DNA of 64,000 nt from JANMES01 sp038329865 (GCA_038329865.1 JBBQNK010000015.1:27282-91281); one strand, 5' to 3'. Shown: positions 17,233-25,126, counted from the stretch's first letter. Notes: generated from the letters alone by a model not told the origin. A program made the numbers and translations.

Positions 17233-17321
17233 AATGCGACACGGAGGCACAGAGCCACAGAGAAGGCAAAGCGAAATTGCCTTGCGACTTTCTCTGTGGC
17301 TCTGTGACTCTGTGTCGCATT
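17233..17321. repeat. Long inverted repeat, family F (CACAGAG words)
   Basis: Arms of about 32 nt built from words such as GGCACAGAGCCACAGAGA and the complement, over a loop of about 25 nt. It fills the gap between the protease and tsaD. A similar element is at 62871-62952. Confidence 0.85.
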
Positions 17322-17328
17322 CGTATCG

Positions 17329-18498
17329 ATGTCTTTGATACTCGCCATCGAATCCACCTGCGATGAAACCGCCGCCGCCGTGGTGGCCGACGGGTGGAAC
17401 GTGCGCTCGAACGTCATCGCCAGCCAGGCAGAACTGCACGCCAAGTACCGCGGCGTCGTGCCGGAGATCGCCAGCCGGGCGCATATCGAAAATATTCTGC
17501 CGGTGATCGGAGAGTCGCTGGAAAAAGCCGGCTGCGGCTTCGCGGAGATCGACGCGATCGCGGTGACGCACCGCCCGGGCTTGGTAGGCTCACTGCTCAT
17601 CGGCGTGACCGCCGCGAAAACGCTCGCGTGGACGCTGGGGAAACCGCTGGTCGGCGTGGATCATGTGCAGGCACATTTATATAGCGTGGTATTAAATTCT
17701 CCCTCTCCCGGTACGCCGGGAGAGGGCCGGGGTGAGGGCTTGCCCGCGGAGCGAAGATCTGGCTCCGGTGGCAGACCCTCACCCCAACCCTCTCCCCGGG
17801 TACCGGGAGAGGGAGCCAAGTCGCCGAGAGGTACGGCTAATTCTTCCGAAGTAACTCGGAGCTTCCCCGCCGTCGGCCTCGTCTGCTCCGGCGGCCACAC
17901 CGCGCTCTATCTCGTCAACAGCTGGACCGACATCACCCTCATCGGCAGCACGATCGACGACGCCGTCGGCGAAGCGTACGACAAAGTCGCCGCGATCCTC
18001 GGCCTCGGTTACCCCGGCGGGCCGATCCTCGATTCACTCGCGGCCGAGGGCGATCCGAAAGCCGTCGCGTTCCCGCGCAGCAAAATGGGCCGCGACTCGC
18101 TCGATTTTTCCTTCAGCGGCGTGAAGACGTCGGTGCTCTACCACGTCCGCGGCTTCCAGGGCCGCGAGCGGCAGCTCGATCTCACGCCGCAAACACTGCG
18201 CGACATCGCCGCCAGCTTCCAGGCCGCCTGCATCGACGTGATCGTCGAAAAAATCCGCCGCGCGCTCGCGCAAACCGGCGGCAAGAGCGTGATCATCGGC
18301 GGCGGAGTCTCCGCCAACCGCGGCCTGCGGGCAGCACTGCGCGAGCGCATCAACGTCCCGACTTTCGTCCCCGACTTAGCCTACTGCACCGACAACGCCG
18401 CCATGGCCGGCGGCCTGGCGCACGTGCTGTTGGCGGAAGGGCGGACGAGCGGGTTGGATTTGGATGCGATTACATTCAGTGAAATTCAGCGCGTCTAA
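17329..18498 (+). CDS. tsaD: tRNA N6-adenosine threonylcarbamoyltransferase, with in-frame repeat insertion
   Basis: TsaD moves threonylcarbamoyl from TC-AMP to A37 of ANN-decoding tRNAs with TsaB/TsaE. The frame shows the ASKHA-type start (AIESTCDETAAAVV), the metal site His112-x3-His116 in DHVQAH, SGGHT at 187-191, and the C-terminal GGGVSANRGLR and CTDNAAMAG motifs. The family normally has a short link between the metal helix and SGGHT. Here residues about 122-165 (Pro/Gly/Ser/Glu-rich) are encoded by a composite palindromic element at 17699-17816, and the link reaches about 57 residues. The reading frame is kept and all catalytic motifs survive, so the protein may be functional with a flexible loop. 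The TC-AMP synthase is at 23161. Confidence 0.93.
   Translation: MSLILAIESTCDETAAAVVADGWNVRSNVIASQAELHAKYRGVVPEIASRAHIENILPVIGESLEKAGCGFAEIDAIAVTHRPGLVGSLLIGVTAAKTLAWTLGKPLVGVDHVQAHLYSVVLNSPSPGTPGEGRGEGLPAERRSGSGGRPSPQPSPRVPGEGAKSPRGTANSSEVTRSFPAVGLVCSGGHTALYLVNSWTDITLIGSTIDDAVGEAYDKVAAILGLGYPGGPILDSLAAEGDPKAVAFPRSKMGRDSLDFSFSGVKTSVLYHVRGFQGRERQLDLTPQTLRDIAASFQAACIDVIVEKIRRALAQTGGKSVIIGGGVSANRGLRAALRERINVPTFVPDLAYCTDNAAMAGGLAHVLLAEGRTSGLDLDAITFSEIQRV
17699..17816. repeat. Composite palindromic element (family A pair) inside tsaD
   Basis: Two family A palindromes face each other. The left unit is CTCTCCCGG-TACG-CCGGGAGAG followed by GGGGTGAGGG. The right unit starts CCCTCACCCC and ends with TACCGGGAGAGGGAG. 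Together they form one large inverted repeat of about 118 bp with a loop of about 37 nt. Both reads stay open in the tsaD frame and encode PSPGTPGEG-like peptides on each side. Confidence 0.9.
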
Positions 18499-18593
18499 CT
18501 TCGCGATGGTGAAACGCTGCTTGTCGCACGGGCGGCCTCCGCTTCGGTTCTCGCCGTGGTTCAGGTTATGATGGGGTAAGGAGTGCTTCTGCC

Positions 18594-19184
18594 ATGCGAA
18601 TTCATCGACTTTCCGTCGTAGTCGTCGCAATTCTCCTGTCCGAGTTCCATCTCCGTCTCGCCGCCGCCGATCCGCCCGCGGGTCCGACCACCGCGCCCTC
18701 CGCGGCTGACCGTCGCGTCATTCGGATGGTGCAATGTTCCCAACATCTAAAGCAGATCGGCGATGCGATCGTCCTTTATTCCCTGGATCACAAGGGAGAA
18801 TTTCCCCCCGATCTGGGAACCTTGGCCACCGCTGGTCACGACGCGCTGGACGTTTCATATTTCGTCTGTCCTGCCGCCGGTGCGCTGCCCAAGGGTTGGC
18901 GGACGATGGCCAAGCCCGATCAGGCAACGTGGATCAACGCTCACACCGATTACATTTATCTCGGAAGCAAGATGAGCACGATCACGGCAACATCCGACGT
19001 GCCACTCGCCTACGAAAAGGACGACGACCATGACGGCCGCGGCATGCACGTTCTGTTCGGCGACGGACGCGTTGAGTTTCTTTCAATGAAGGACGTTCAT
19101 AAATTGTTGGGTCCGAAGGTGGGCGCGGAGCGGTTGACGACGCGTATCTACCCGTGGCCGGACAGGCAGAGGCGATTCCACTGA
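18594..19184 (+). CDS. Exported DUF1559-like (pilin-derived) protein
   Basis: A 196-residue protein with a signal peptide (RLSVVVVAILLSEFHLRLAAA). The mature domain carries hallmarks of the planctomycete DUF1559/H-X9-DG group: CSQHLKQIGDAIVLYSLDHKGEFPP near residue 43 and MHVLFGDGRVEFLS near residue 150. The N-terminal pilin helix and prepilin cleavage site of that group are absent. The last 30 bp overlap the next gene in another frame. The peptide after LTTRIYPW may be frameshifted, and the two genes could once have been one reading frame. Confidence 0.68.
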   Translation: MRIHRLSVVVVAILLSEFHLRLAAADPPAGPTTAPSAADRRVIRMVQCSQHLKQIGDAIVLYSLDHKGEFPPDLGTLATAGHDALDVSYFVCPAAGALPKGWRTMAKPDQATWINAHTDYIYLGSKMSTITATSDVPLAYEKDDDHDGRGMHVLFGDGRVEFLSMKDVHKLLGPKVGAERLTTRIYPWPDRQRRFH

Positions 19185-19480
19185 TCTCGATTGACGAAGC
19201 TAAGGTAGTTTTAACTCACGCAACCATCGGGCAAATCAAAACCGCATTGGTGGGGTTCCAAATCGACAACGGGCGATTTCCCACGGTGGCCGAAGGATTG
19301 CAGTCGCTGGTGAAAAAGCCCTCGGCTGAATTGAAGAACTGGAGGCCGTGGTTCGATTCGCTGCCGGTCGACAGTTGGGGACACGCCTTCGTCTATGCTG
19401 CCGGGGGTGACAAGGAGGATTATTCCATCACCTCTCTCGGCCCCGATGGCAAACCCGGCACGTCGGATGATGTGAAGTAA
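19154..19480 (+). CDS. GspG-like pseudopilin domain lacking the N-terminal helix
   Basis: A 108-residue protein matching the C-terminal domain of the major type II secretion pseudopilin GspG: QIKTALVGFQIDNGRFPTVAEGLQSLV, then LPVDSWGHAFVY, then SLGPDGKPGTSDD, whose Asp-rich end resembles the GspG calcium loop. The hydrophobic helix and the GFTLIE processing site are missing. The start is a GTG at 19154 inside the end of the previous gene (about 30-bp overlap). Translation may depend on coupling, or a frameshift may separate the domain from its former N-terminal half. Confidence 0.72.
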   Translation: MAGQAEAIPLISIDEAKVVLTHATIGQIKTALVGFQIDNGRFPTVAEGLQSLVKKPSAELKNWRPWFDSLPVDSWGHAFVYAAGGDKEDYSITSLGPDGKPGTSDDVK

Positions 19481-19484
19481 CTGC

Positions 19485-21293
19485 TCAGCCGTTCAGCTTC
19501 TCCAAATCCGTCCACCGCGCGTATAGCCGTTCGACTTCCGTCTGCGCCCGGCCGAGCTCTTCGTAGATGGCTCGCATTTTTACGTGATCCGCCATCACGG
19601 CTGGATCATTGGCTTGATCGTGCAGCGTGGCGACTTTCGTTTCCGCTTCGGCGATCGCGGCCTCCATGCCGTCCAGTTCCTTCTGGTCTTTCCAGCTGAG
19701 TTTTTTCTTCGACGCAGTCGCAGTCGCTGCTCCGCCGGCGGATTTCGGCGCGGCCTTTCTGGCCGTCGCCTCGTCTTTGTTCGATTGACTTCGCGCTCGT
19801 TCCCACTGGGCCAGATCAGCGTAAATATGCGCGCCGCCTTTGCCGTCGAGCGCCAGCAACTCCGTCGACGCGCGGTCGAGCAGATAGCGATCGTGCGTCA
19901 CCAGCACCAGCGCGCCGGGGTACGTTTCCAAACTTGATTCGAGCACATCGAGCGTGGGAATATCGAGATCGTTCGTCGGCTCGTCCAGAATCAGCACGTC
20001 GCTCGGTCGCTGCATCAGGCGGGCGATCAGCACTCTCGCCTGCTCGCCGCCGGAGAGTTCGCTGACGGGCATGTCGAGCTGTTCGTTGCGGAAGAGGAAC
20101 CGCTTGGCCCAGCCTGTGATGTGCATCGTTTCGCCTTGGAAGCTGACGATGTCGCCGCCGGGCGAGAGCGATCGGCGGAGCGTTTCGGTCTGATCCAGAT
20201 GCTCGCGGTGCTGGTCGAAGACGACGACGCGCAGGCCGTCCGCGCGAACGAGCGTGCCGGAGTCCGGCTCGAGTTGGCCGGTGATGAGTTTGATCAACGT
20301 GGATTTTCCGCTGCCATTCGGCCCGAGGAGGCCGAGCTTGGTGCCGGGCGAGAGGACGAAATTCACGTCCTTGAACAGCTTGCGATCGCCGAGCGTTTTG
20401 GCGACGTGTTTCAGCACCAGCAGCTTGCGGGTTTTTCGATCCGAAGCGGCGAAGTCGATCTTGGCGGCGCCTTGCTGCGTGTTGCGGGTGCGGAGATCGG
20501 AAAGATCCGCCATCATCTCGCCGGCCCGCTCGATGCGGCCTTTCGATTTGGTCGTGCGCGCCTTGGCCCCGCGCTGCAGCCATTCAATCTCCCGCCGCAC
20601 CGTGCTCGCCAGCGCCCGCTCGCGGCCTTGCTGCGATGCGAGAAATTCCTCGCGCTTGGCGACGAACTCACTGTAAGTGCCGTTGTGGCTCAGGAATCCT
20701 TCCGGGTACGACCGGCCGAGCTCGATCACGCGGTTCACGCTCGATTCAAGAAACCGCCGATCGTGGCTCACCGTGAGCGTCGCGAACGGCGCCGCCGCGA
20801 TCAGATTCTCCAGCCACTCGATGCCTTCCACGTCCAGATGATTCGTCGGCTCATCCAGCAGCAGCAAATCCGGCTCGCGGGCGATCTGCCGCACGATCGC
20901 TAGCCGCTTCCGCCATCCGCCCGAGAGCGTGCCGGCCGTCGCGTGCGGATCGGGAAAGCCCGCGCGATCGAGCGCCTGAAACGCCCGCATGTGCTGCTCG
21001 TGATCGTCCCAGTGATGCGCGTCCATCACGGCCGCCAGGCAATCCACGCACGATTGCTTAGCGATAAACGTATCCTCCTGCGGCACGTACCCGACGCGCA
21101 GCTGCCGGCGGGCGATGAGCTCACCGTCGTCGGGCTGTTCGAGCCCCGCGAAAATTTTGAGCAGCGTGGATTTGCCCGACCCGTTCGCGCCGATCAACCC
21201 GACGCGTTCGCCTTCGCTCAGGCCGAGGGTGATTCCGGTGAACAATTGTCGCGGGCCATAGGATTTGGAGAGGTCTCGTCCGGTCAACAGCAT
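19485..21293 (-). CDS. uup: ABC-F family ATPase, Uup type
   Basis: A 602-residue soluble protein with two ABC ATPase domains and no membrane part. Walker A motifs are GANGSGKST (about residue 35) and GPNGSGKST (about 325). Signature motifs are LSGGWRKR and LSGGEQAR, and the Walker B stretches are LLLLDEPTNHLD and VLILDEPTNDLD. The C-terminal 100 residues are Lys/Ala-rich and then form a coiled coil (ELDGMEAAIAEAETKV), which is diagnostic of Uup among ABC-F proteins. Members act on ribosomes or on branched DNA intermediates. It is convergent with the GspG-like gene 4 bp away. Confidence 0.92.
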   Translation of the reverse strand: MLLTGRDLSKSYGPRQLFTGITLGLSEGERVGLIGANGSGKSTLLKIFAGLEQPDDGELIARRQLRVGYVPQEDTFIAKQSCVDCLAAVMDAHHWDDHEQHMRAFQALDRAGFPDPHATAGTLSGGWRKRLAIVRQIAREPDLLLLDEPTNHLDVEGIEWLENLIAAAPFATLTVSHDRRFLESSVNRVIELGRSYPEGFLSHNGTYSEFVAKREEFLASQQGRERALASTVRREIEWLQRGAKARTTKSKGRIERAGEMMADLSDLRTRNTQQGAAKIDFAASDRKTRKLLVLKHVAKTLGDRKLFKDVNFVLSPGTKLGLLGPNGSGKSTLIKLITGQLEPDSGTLVRADGLRVVVFDQHREHLDQTETLRRSLSPGGDIVSFQGETMHITGWAKRFLFRNEQLDMPVSELSGGEQARVLIARLMQRPSDVLILDEPTNDLDIPTLDVLESSLETYPGALVLVTHDRYLLDRASTELLALDGKGGAHIYADLAQWERARSQSNKDEATARKAAPKSAGGAATATASKKKLSWKDQKELDGMEAAIAEAETKVATLHDQANDPAVMADHVKMRAIYEELGRAQTEVERLYARWTDLEKLNG

Positions 21294-21384
21294 TCGGCGA
21301 GGTTAGCGGAGCAGCCGTCATTCGTCACGTGATGCGGCGATGAATTCTGCGAACTGAAATCAAGGTAGTGGTTAATATTGCTCT

Positions 21385-21442
21385 CCACGCCGGTCGCTGT
21401 GCGACCGGATTCCGGAATCCGGTCGCACAGCGATCGGCGTGG
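21385..21442. repeat. Near-perfect palindrome, family D copy 1
   Basis: About 58 bp, symmetrical about GGATTCCGGAATCC at its centre, with arms CGCCGGTCGCTGTGCGACC and complement (one mismatch). It is almost identical to the element at 55454-55509. It lies between the start of uup and the end of the FlgG-like gene. Confidence 0.92.
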
Positions 21443-21468
21443 AAGTAAAACCAAACCCGTACTGAAAT

Positions 21469-21999
21469 CTAGTGGTGCTCGCTCGCACGGGCAATGGCCC
21501 GATCGATCTCTGCCCGCCAGCGTACAGCCGCGATCAGGCGTAATTCCTCGGCGTTCAGATTGACGTTGGATGCTTCGAGAAAGCCCGCGATAATCGCGCC
21601 TCTTGAGTCCTCACTGGGGTTGCCGACGATCGGTGCGCCGCTGTCACCGGTCTCGAGATAGATATCCGCCCCGAGTCGCTTCAAGCCCTGAATGTTCGGA
21701 AACTGCGCGAGCTGTATCTGTCCGGCCACAGTTTTGATGGTCGAGCCCGGCTTGAGGTATTCCACTCTTCCGTCGGTGCCGATGGAAATGTTGTCATCCG
21801 GCACATTGATCGGCACGGAGATTTGCGGAATGAGCAAGTATCCGTCGCCAATGCTGGCAACCAAATCCCCGTTTTTGTCTCTGAACAGACAGCCGTTGCG
21901 AATGTAACCAATTCCGCCGCCGATCTCGGCTGGCATTCTTATCACAAAAAAACCTGCGCCCTGTATTCCCAAATCTAAATGATTGCCGGTGTTCTCCAA
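21469..21999 (-). CDS. FlgG-like flagellar rod/hook-family protein, C-terminal fragment
   Basis: The 176-residue frame starts at a TTG and matches the middle and end of FlgE/FlgG-type proteins: ENTGNHLDLGIQGAGFFVI (family TGNPLDLAIQGDGFF), SIGTDGRVEYL and the C-terminal LEASNVNLNAEEL signature. Reading upstream in the same frame continues the homology (QGS before LEN) into the end of the neighbouring gene. The two genes are therefore halves of one protein separated by a +1 frame change. No flagellar operon is near. The last 25 residues diverge from flagellar family members. Confidence 0.75.
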   Translation of the reverse strand: MENTGNHLDLGIQGAGFFVIRMPAEIGGGIGYIRNGCLFRDKNGDLVASIGDGYLLIPQISVPINVPDDNISIGTDGRVEYLKPGSTIKTVAGQIQLAQFPNIQGLKRLGADIYLETGDSGAPIVGNPSEDSRGAIIAGFLEASNVNLNAEELRLIAAVRWRAEIDRAIARASEHH

Positions 22000-22015
22000 A
22001 GATCCCTGCTCTGGA

Positions 22016-22288
22016 TCAATGCGAATCCGAGGCAGCGCGCGCTTGGTACTGCACGCGCCGCGCTTTATAGCCGGTTGTTTTTGTGTTGGCGATGTTCTCG
22101 TCGATCGCCTTCAAGGCAATCTCGATCGATTGATTCGTGCGTGCCAGCGTTTCAATCGATTCGTCGGCGCTGATCGGCCGGGTGGCGACGGATTGGGCAA
22201 CGAGTCGGTCGATGTCAGCGGTCGGGCTTTGCGAACATCCCACGAAAAAAAATATGGCAGCGATGGAAAAACCGATGAGGTGTTTCAT
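22016..22288 (-). CDS. FlgG-like lipoprotein, N-terminal fragment
   Basis: A 90-residue frame with a lipoprotein signal (hydrophobic IGFSIAAIFFFVGC, Cys near residue 18). After a helical segment it carries the flagellar rod N-terminal signature ALKAIDENIANTKTTGYKARRVQY (family form: NNLANVNTTGFKR). The stop TGA at 22016 falls just before the rest of the domain, which continues in the +1 frame at 21469-21999. A lipid-anchored FlgG relative is unusual. It may be a surface or periplasmic protein derived from flagellar parts. A disrupted gene is the simplest reading. Confidence 0.72.
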   Translation of the reverse strand: MKHLIGFSIAAIFFFVGCSQSPTADIDRLVAQSVATRPISADESIETLARTNQSIEIALKAIDENIANTKTTGYKARRVQYQARAASDSH

Positions 22289-22456
22289 GATGTGCTCCGT
22301 CCTTGGAGTTCATTCGCAATGGCAACATCCTGCTGCCGATGGTCGTCCGGCGAATTCTATTCTGAATGCGGAAAAGGCACCAACGCGCAAGCCGTCAGGC
22401 GATAGGCTGAGTTGCGCGGAACAATCGGCCCCGAGCGATGCCGCTACCGTTGCGGG

Positions 22457-22879
22457 ATGGCCATCGATAAAATGTGGCGAAGAATCGGGCGCACTCGAGC
22501 AAGGGAAAATTTCGTGGCACAAACTCACAGTCGCGTGGTTGACGGGCGTCGGTGGTGCTGGAACGTGGAGCGGCTCTGGCTTTTGTCGGCCGACCTTCCC
22601 GTGCGGGAGGTCGCGATTGATGCGATCGCCGAGCTCGATGAAGACTGCTGGTTCTGCGGCAAGAAGCTGCCGACGATTCGCAGCATTGCTGAGCGCTGCA
22701 GGCGGATCAACCACGCAATTCTGACCCAGCCGATCATATTGAACGCCGACGCCACACTGATGGACGGCGGCCACCGTGTTGCGCGGGCATTGCTGGATGG
22801 AATCACGCATCTCCCCGCGGTGAAGTTCGAGACAATGCCGGCGGCGGATTGGGTTGAGGAAATTGATCCGGTTTCATAG
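22457..22879 (+). CDS. Small ParB/sulfiredoxin-domain protein
   Basis: A protein of about 140 residues. The core (residues about 40-125) resembles stand-alone ParB-like domains: a helix-rich stretch with IAERCRRINHAILTQPIIL, then NADATLMDGGHRVARALLDGITHLPAVKFE. The DGGHRVARA box corresponds to the nucleotide-binding GxxR/H motif of this superfamily. There is no HTH or C-terminal dimer domain, so it is not a chromosome partition ParB. The start is uncertain (ATG at 22457 chosen; longer starts exist). It is followed 9 bp later by another small gene, probably cotranscribed. Confidence 0.65.
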   Translation: MAIDKMWRRIGRTRARENFVAQTHSRVVDGRRWCWNVERLWLLSADLPVREVAIDAIAELDEDCWFCGKKLPTIRSIAERCRRINHAILTQPIILNADATLMDGGHRVARALLDGITHLPAVKFETMPAADWVEEIDPVS

Positions 22880-22888
22880 AGGTAACCC

Positions 22889-23164
22889 ATGACCATGAAA
22901 GCTTATCCGTATCCCACCTTCGCGATTGACGCGGCCGGCCATCGCGTTCGAGTTGACGCTACCGAATTGGAAATCGAAATGCCCGACGGGCACGTCGTCA
23001 GAATCGAATTGAACGCGACCGGAGCGTATAGCGATCAACTGATATTGCGGGCCGAGCCGAGTATCGATCGGCCCCAAGACTGGGCGATATTTGTGGTTCG
23101 CCCTGGTGCGGCCAATGTAATTTACGTCGCGGTCGAAAGCGGGAAATCGCAAAAGAATTCTTAA
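22889..23164 (+). CDS. Hypothetical protein, 91 aa
   Basis: I do not recognise this small soluble beta-rich protein. It reads as alternating strands (FAIDAAGHRVRVDATELEIEMPDGHVVRIELN). A ribosome site AGAGG precedes the ATG. It lies 9 bp behind the ParB-like gene and appears to share its transcript. Its stop codon overlaps that of the convergent Sua5-type gene in the sequence TTAA at 23161-23164. Confidence 0.6.
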   Translation: MTMKAYPYPTFAIDAAGHRVRVDATELEIEMPDGHVVRIELNATGAYSDQLILRAEPSIDRPQDWAIFVVRPGAANVIYVAVESGKSQKNS

Positions 23165-24072
23165 CTGATCGGCCGGGTCGCTCGGATGAGCCGGTCGCGG
23201 ACCGCAAGCCATGCCGGTTCATCCGGCGGCATTTCCACGTAGATCGCTCGGAAACTCTGCGAATCGAGGAATCGCAGTCGCTCGTATAGCGATTGCGCGT
23301 ACACCGCGGGATCGGCGTCGCAGTTGATCACCGCGGCGTGCGTGGTCGTGATTAGGTGGCGCTGGCTCGATTCGAAGCGGTACGCCGGCGTGAGCGGGGC
23401 GTAGTGGATGACGTGCTGGCCGGGGGAGGCGGCGGGGGTTTCGAGTGAATGGACGTGCTGATGAAATTCTACCGGGCCGATGACGGCTTCGATCTGTTCG
23501 CGAGAAATCCCGCCGGGGCGGAGGATGGCGGGGCGGTCGTCGGTCACGCTGACGACGGTCGACTCAATGCCGACGCGGCAGGGGCCGCCGTCGAGTATCA
23601 GGTCAATCGCGTCGCCGAGTTCTTCGCGCACGTGCTCGGCCGTGGTGGGGCTGACGCGCGTGCTGCGATTGGCGCTGGGGCCGGCGAGCGGGCGATCGAG
23701 TTTTTTCAGCAATTCCAGCGCGAGCGGATGATCCGGCGACCGCAGGCCGACAGTTGTTCCACCGGCGGTGGCGAGGTCGCAGATCTCACGCGTTTTTTCG
23801 ACGACGAGCGTGATCGGCCCCGGCCAAAACGCGGAGGCGAGTTTGTCAGCGATCGCGGTCCATGATTTCGCGTACCGTTTCGCAACGGATGCATCGGCGA
23901 CGTGGCAGATGAGCGGATTAGTCGCCGGCCGATTTTTCACTTCGAAGATTTTCGCGACGGCGGCGGCGTTGGTTGCGTCGGCGCCGAGGCCGTAGACCGT
24001 TTCAGTCGGAAACGCGACGAGCTTGCCGGCCAGTAGTAAGGCGATCGCGCGTTGAATGTCGTCGGCGGGCAT
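23161..24072 (-). CDS. L-threonylcarbamoyladenylate synthase, Sua5 type
   Basis: Makes threonylcarbamoyl-AMP from Thr, bicarbonate and ATP, supplying TsaD (encoded at 17329) for t6A37 in tRNA. The 303-residue protein has the YrdC domain (LVAFPTETVYGLGADA, KNRPATNPLICHV, GPSANRSTRVSPT) followed by a Sua5 C-terminal domain (residues about 215-303, SPGQHVIHYAPLTPAY and onwards). It is therefore the long Sua5 form and not the short TsaC. The ATG at 24072 directly precedes the YrdC start. Earlier in-frame codons run into non-coding sequence next to element B3. Confidence 0.93.
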   Translation of the reverse strand: MPADDIQRAIALLLAGKLVAFPTETVYGLGADATNAAAVAKIFEVKNRPATNPLICHVADASVAKRYAKSWTAIADKLASAFWPGPITLVVEKTREICDLATAGGTTVGLRSPDHPLALELLKKLDRPLAGPSANRSTRVSPTTAEHVREELGDAIDLILDGGPCRVGIESTVVSVTDDRPAILRPGGISREQIEAVIGPVEFHQHVHSLETPAASPGQHVIHYAPLTPAYRFESSQRHLITTTHAAVINCDADPAVYAQSLYERLRFLDSQSFRAIYVEMPPDEPAWLAVRDRLIRATRPIS

Positions 24073-24140
24073 TTGGAAGATTGTCGATTGCTGATGGCCG
24101 ATTGTCGAATTCGGCGGGCGTGTGGAGCGCCGATATTTCT

Positions 24141-24269
24141 TCGGTGGCACAGACATTCTTGTCTGTGACGAAGCGACGTACTCGTCGATTCGTGAATTCC
24201 TTACGACAAAAGCGTACGGGTCGATGAGTACGTCCGCCCGTCACAGACAGGAATGTCTGTGCCGCCGAT
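24141..24269. repeat. 129-bp MITE-like inverted repeat, family B
   Basis: The outer arms are CGGTGGCACAGACATTCTTG on the left and its near-complement on the right. Inner arms pair GACGTACTCGTCGA with TCGATGAGTACGTC. The whole thing is one long hairpin with a short unpaired centre. It shares the ACAGACA/TGTCTGT words with the palindrome at 13037. It lies upstream of the Sua5-type gene and downstream of the PilZ gene. No coding capacity is seen. Confidence 0.88.
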
Positions 24270-24355
24270 TGCGGAGAGGGCCGCACGGTTTGCGATGATT
24301 TTTATTTGTCAGGGAAAAATCGAACCAGCTAAAATCCGCAATCCACAACCTACGA

Positions 24356-25126
24356 TCACCCCACCCCGAGTCGAGCCCGCCGCGCTTCCATGCGCTGTAA
24401 TTCGCCGACGATTTTCGTCAGCTTCGCGAGGTTTTGCCGGCCCTCGAGGTCGTTTTCCATCGTCTTGAATGAAATGCCCGTGCGAATCTTCGACGCATCG
24501 GGGCCGGGCCTGGCGGATCGCATTGAGCCTTCGATCAGCAGTTCGATGTCGGGCGCGTTGATCTGGATGCGGAGGCGGTCCTCGGCGCAGATGATTGGCG
24601 AACTGCCGTCGCTGCCGATGAACATCACGCCGAGTCCGCCGATGCTGATGTCGATAAGTTCAGCGTTCACGCGCTGTGTCGCGCTGGGTCGATCGCGGAG
24701 CGGCACGCGCGGGGAAAGCCGCCAGACGTCGACGCGGATATCGGAATCGGTGGGCACGTGCACTCGATAGCTCAGCCGCCTCTGCATTTGCTTGATGGCG
24801 ACGGTGGGATATTCGACGCGTACGGCGCACACCGTCGTTTTCGGGTTGATGCGGAACTCGTTAACGCGCTGCAGCACCACTGCGGTGAAGACGCTTTTGA
24901 CATTCCCCGATTTGAAGCTGATGCCGACCGGCTTTTGCGTGTTAATCAGTTCATCGATCAACGGCTGGTCGTCTTGCGTGCATTCCATCCAGAAACTTTG
25001 GGAATTCGCGATCGCCAGGAAGCGCGATTTCTGGTGACGGAGCATTCCCGCGGAAGGCAATGACAACACCGCGGCCATGTTGCGGGCGATGGCGTCTTGC
25101 AAATCCTGGAGTGCGTGCTCGGCCAT
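24356..25126 (-). CDS. PilZ-domain c-di-GMP-binding protein (YcgR-like)
   Basis: A 256-residue cytosolic protein. Residues about 1-115 resemble the YcgR-N beta-barrel (SQSFWMECTQDDQPLIDELI; AVRVEYPTVAIKQMQRR). The PilZ domain follows with the binding motif RRLSYRVHVP (RxxxR) and DISIGGLGVMF (D/NxSxxG), so ligand residues are intact. The C-terminus is a basic helix (LQRMEARRARL). Such proteins tune motility or exopolysaccharide output in response to c-di-GMP. No target gene is adjacent, but an exopolysaccharide export module lies 13 kb away. Confidence 0.86.
   Translation of the reverse strand: MAEHALQDLQDAIARNMAAVLSLPSAGMLRHQKSRFLAIANSQSFWMECTQDDQPLIDELINTQKPVGISFKSGNVKSVFTAVVLQRVNEFRINPKTTVCAVRVEYPTVAIKQMQRRLSYRVHVPTDSDIRVDVWRLSPRVPLRDRPSATQRVNAELIDISIGGLGVMFIGSDGSSPIICAEDRLRIQINAPDIELLIEGSMRSARPGPDASKIRTGISFKTMENDLEGRQNLAKLTKIVGELQRMEARRARLGVG

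Noticed and set aside
21997..22018. Programmed +1 frameshift at CAT-TGA, as in prfB
   Set aside because: No upstream stimulatory element or conserved slippery codon is visible; a simple indel or sequencing error is the more economical reading.
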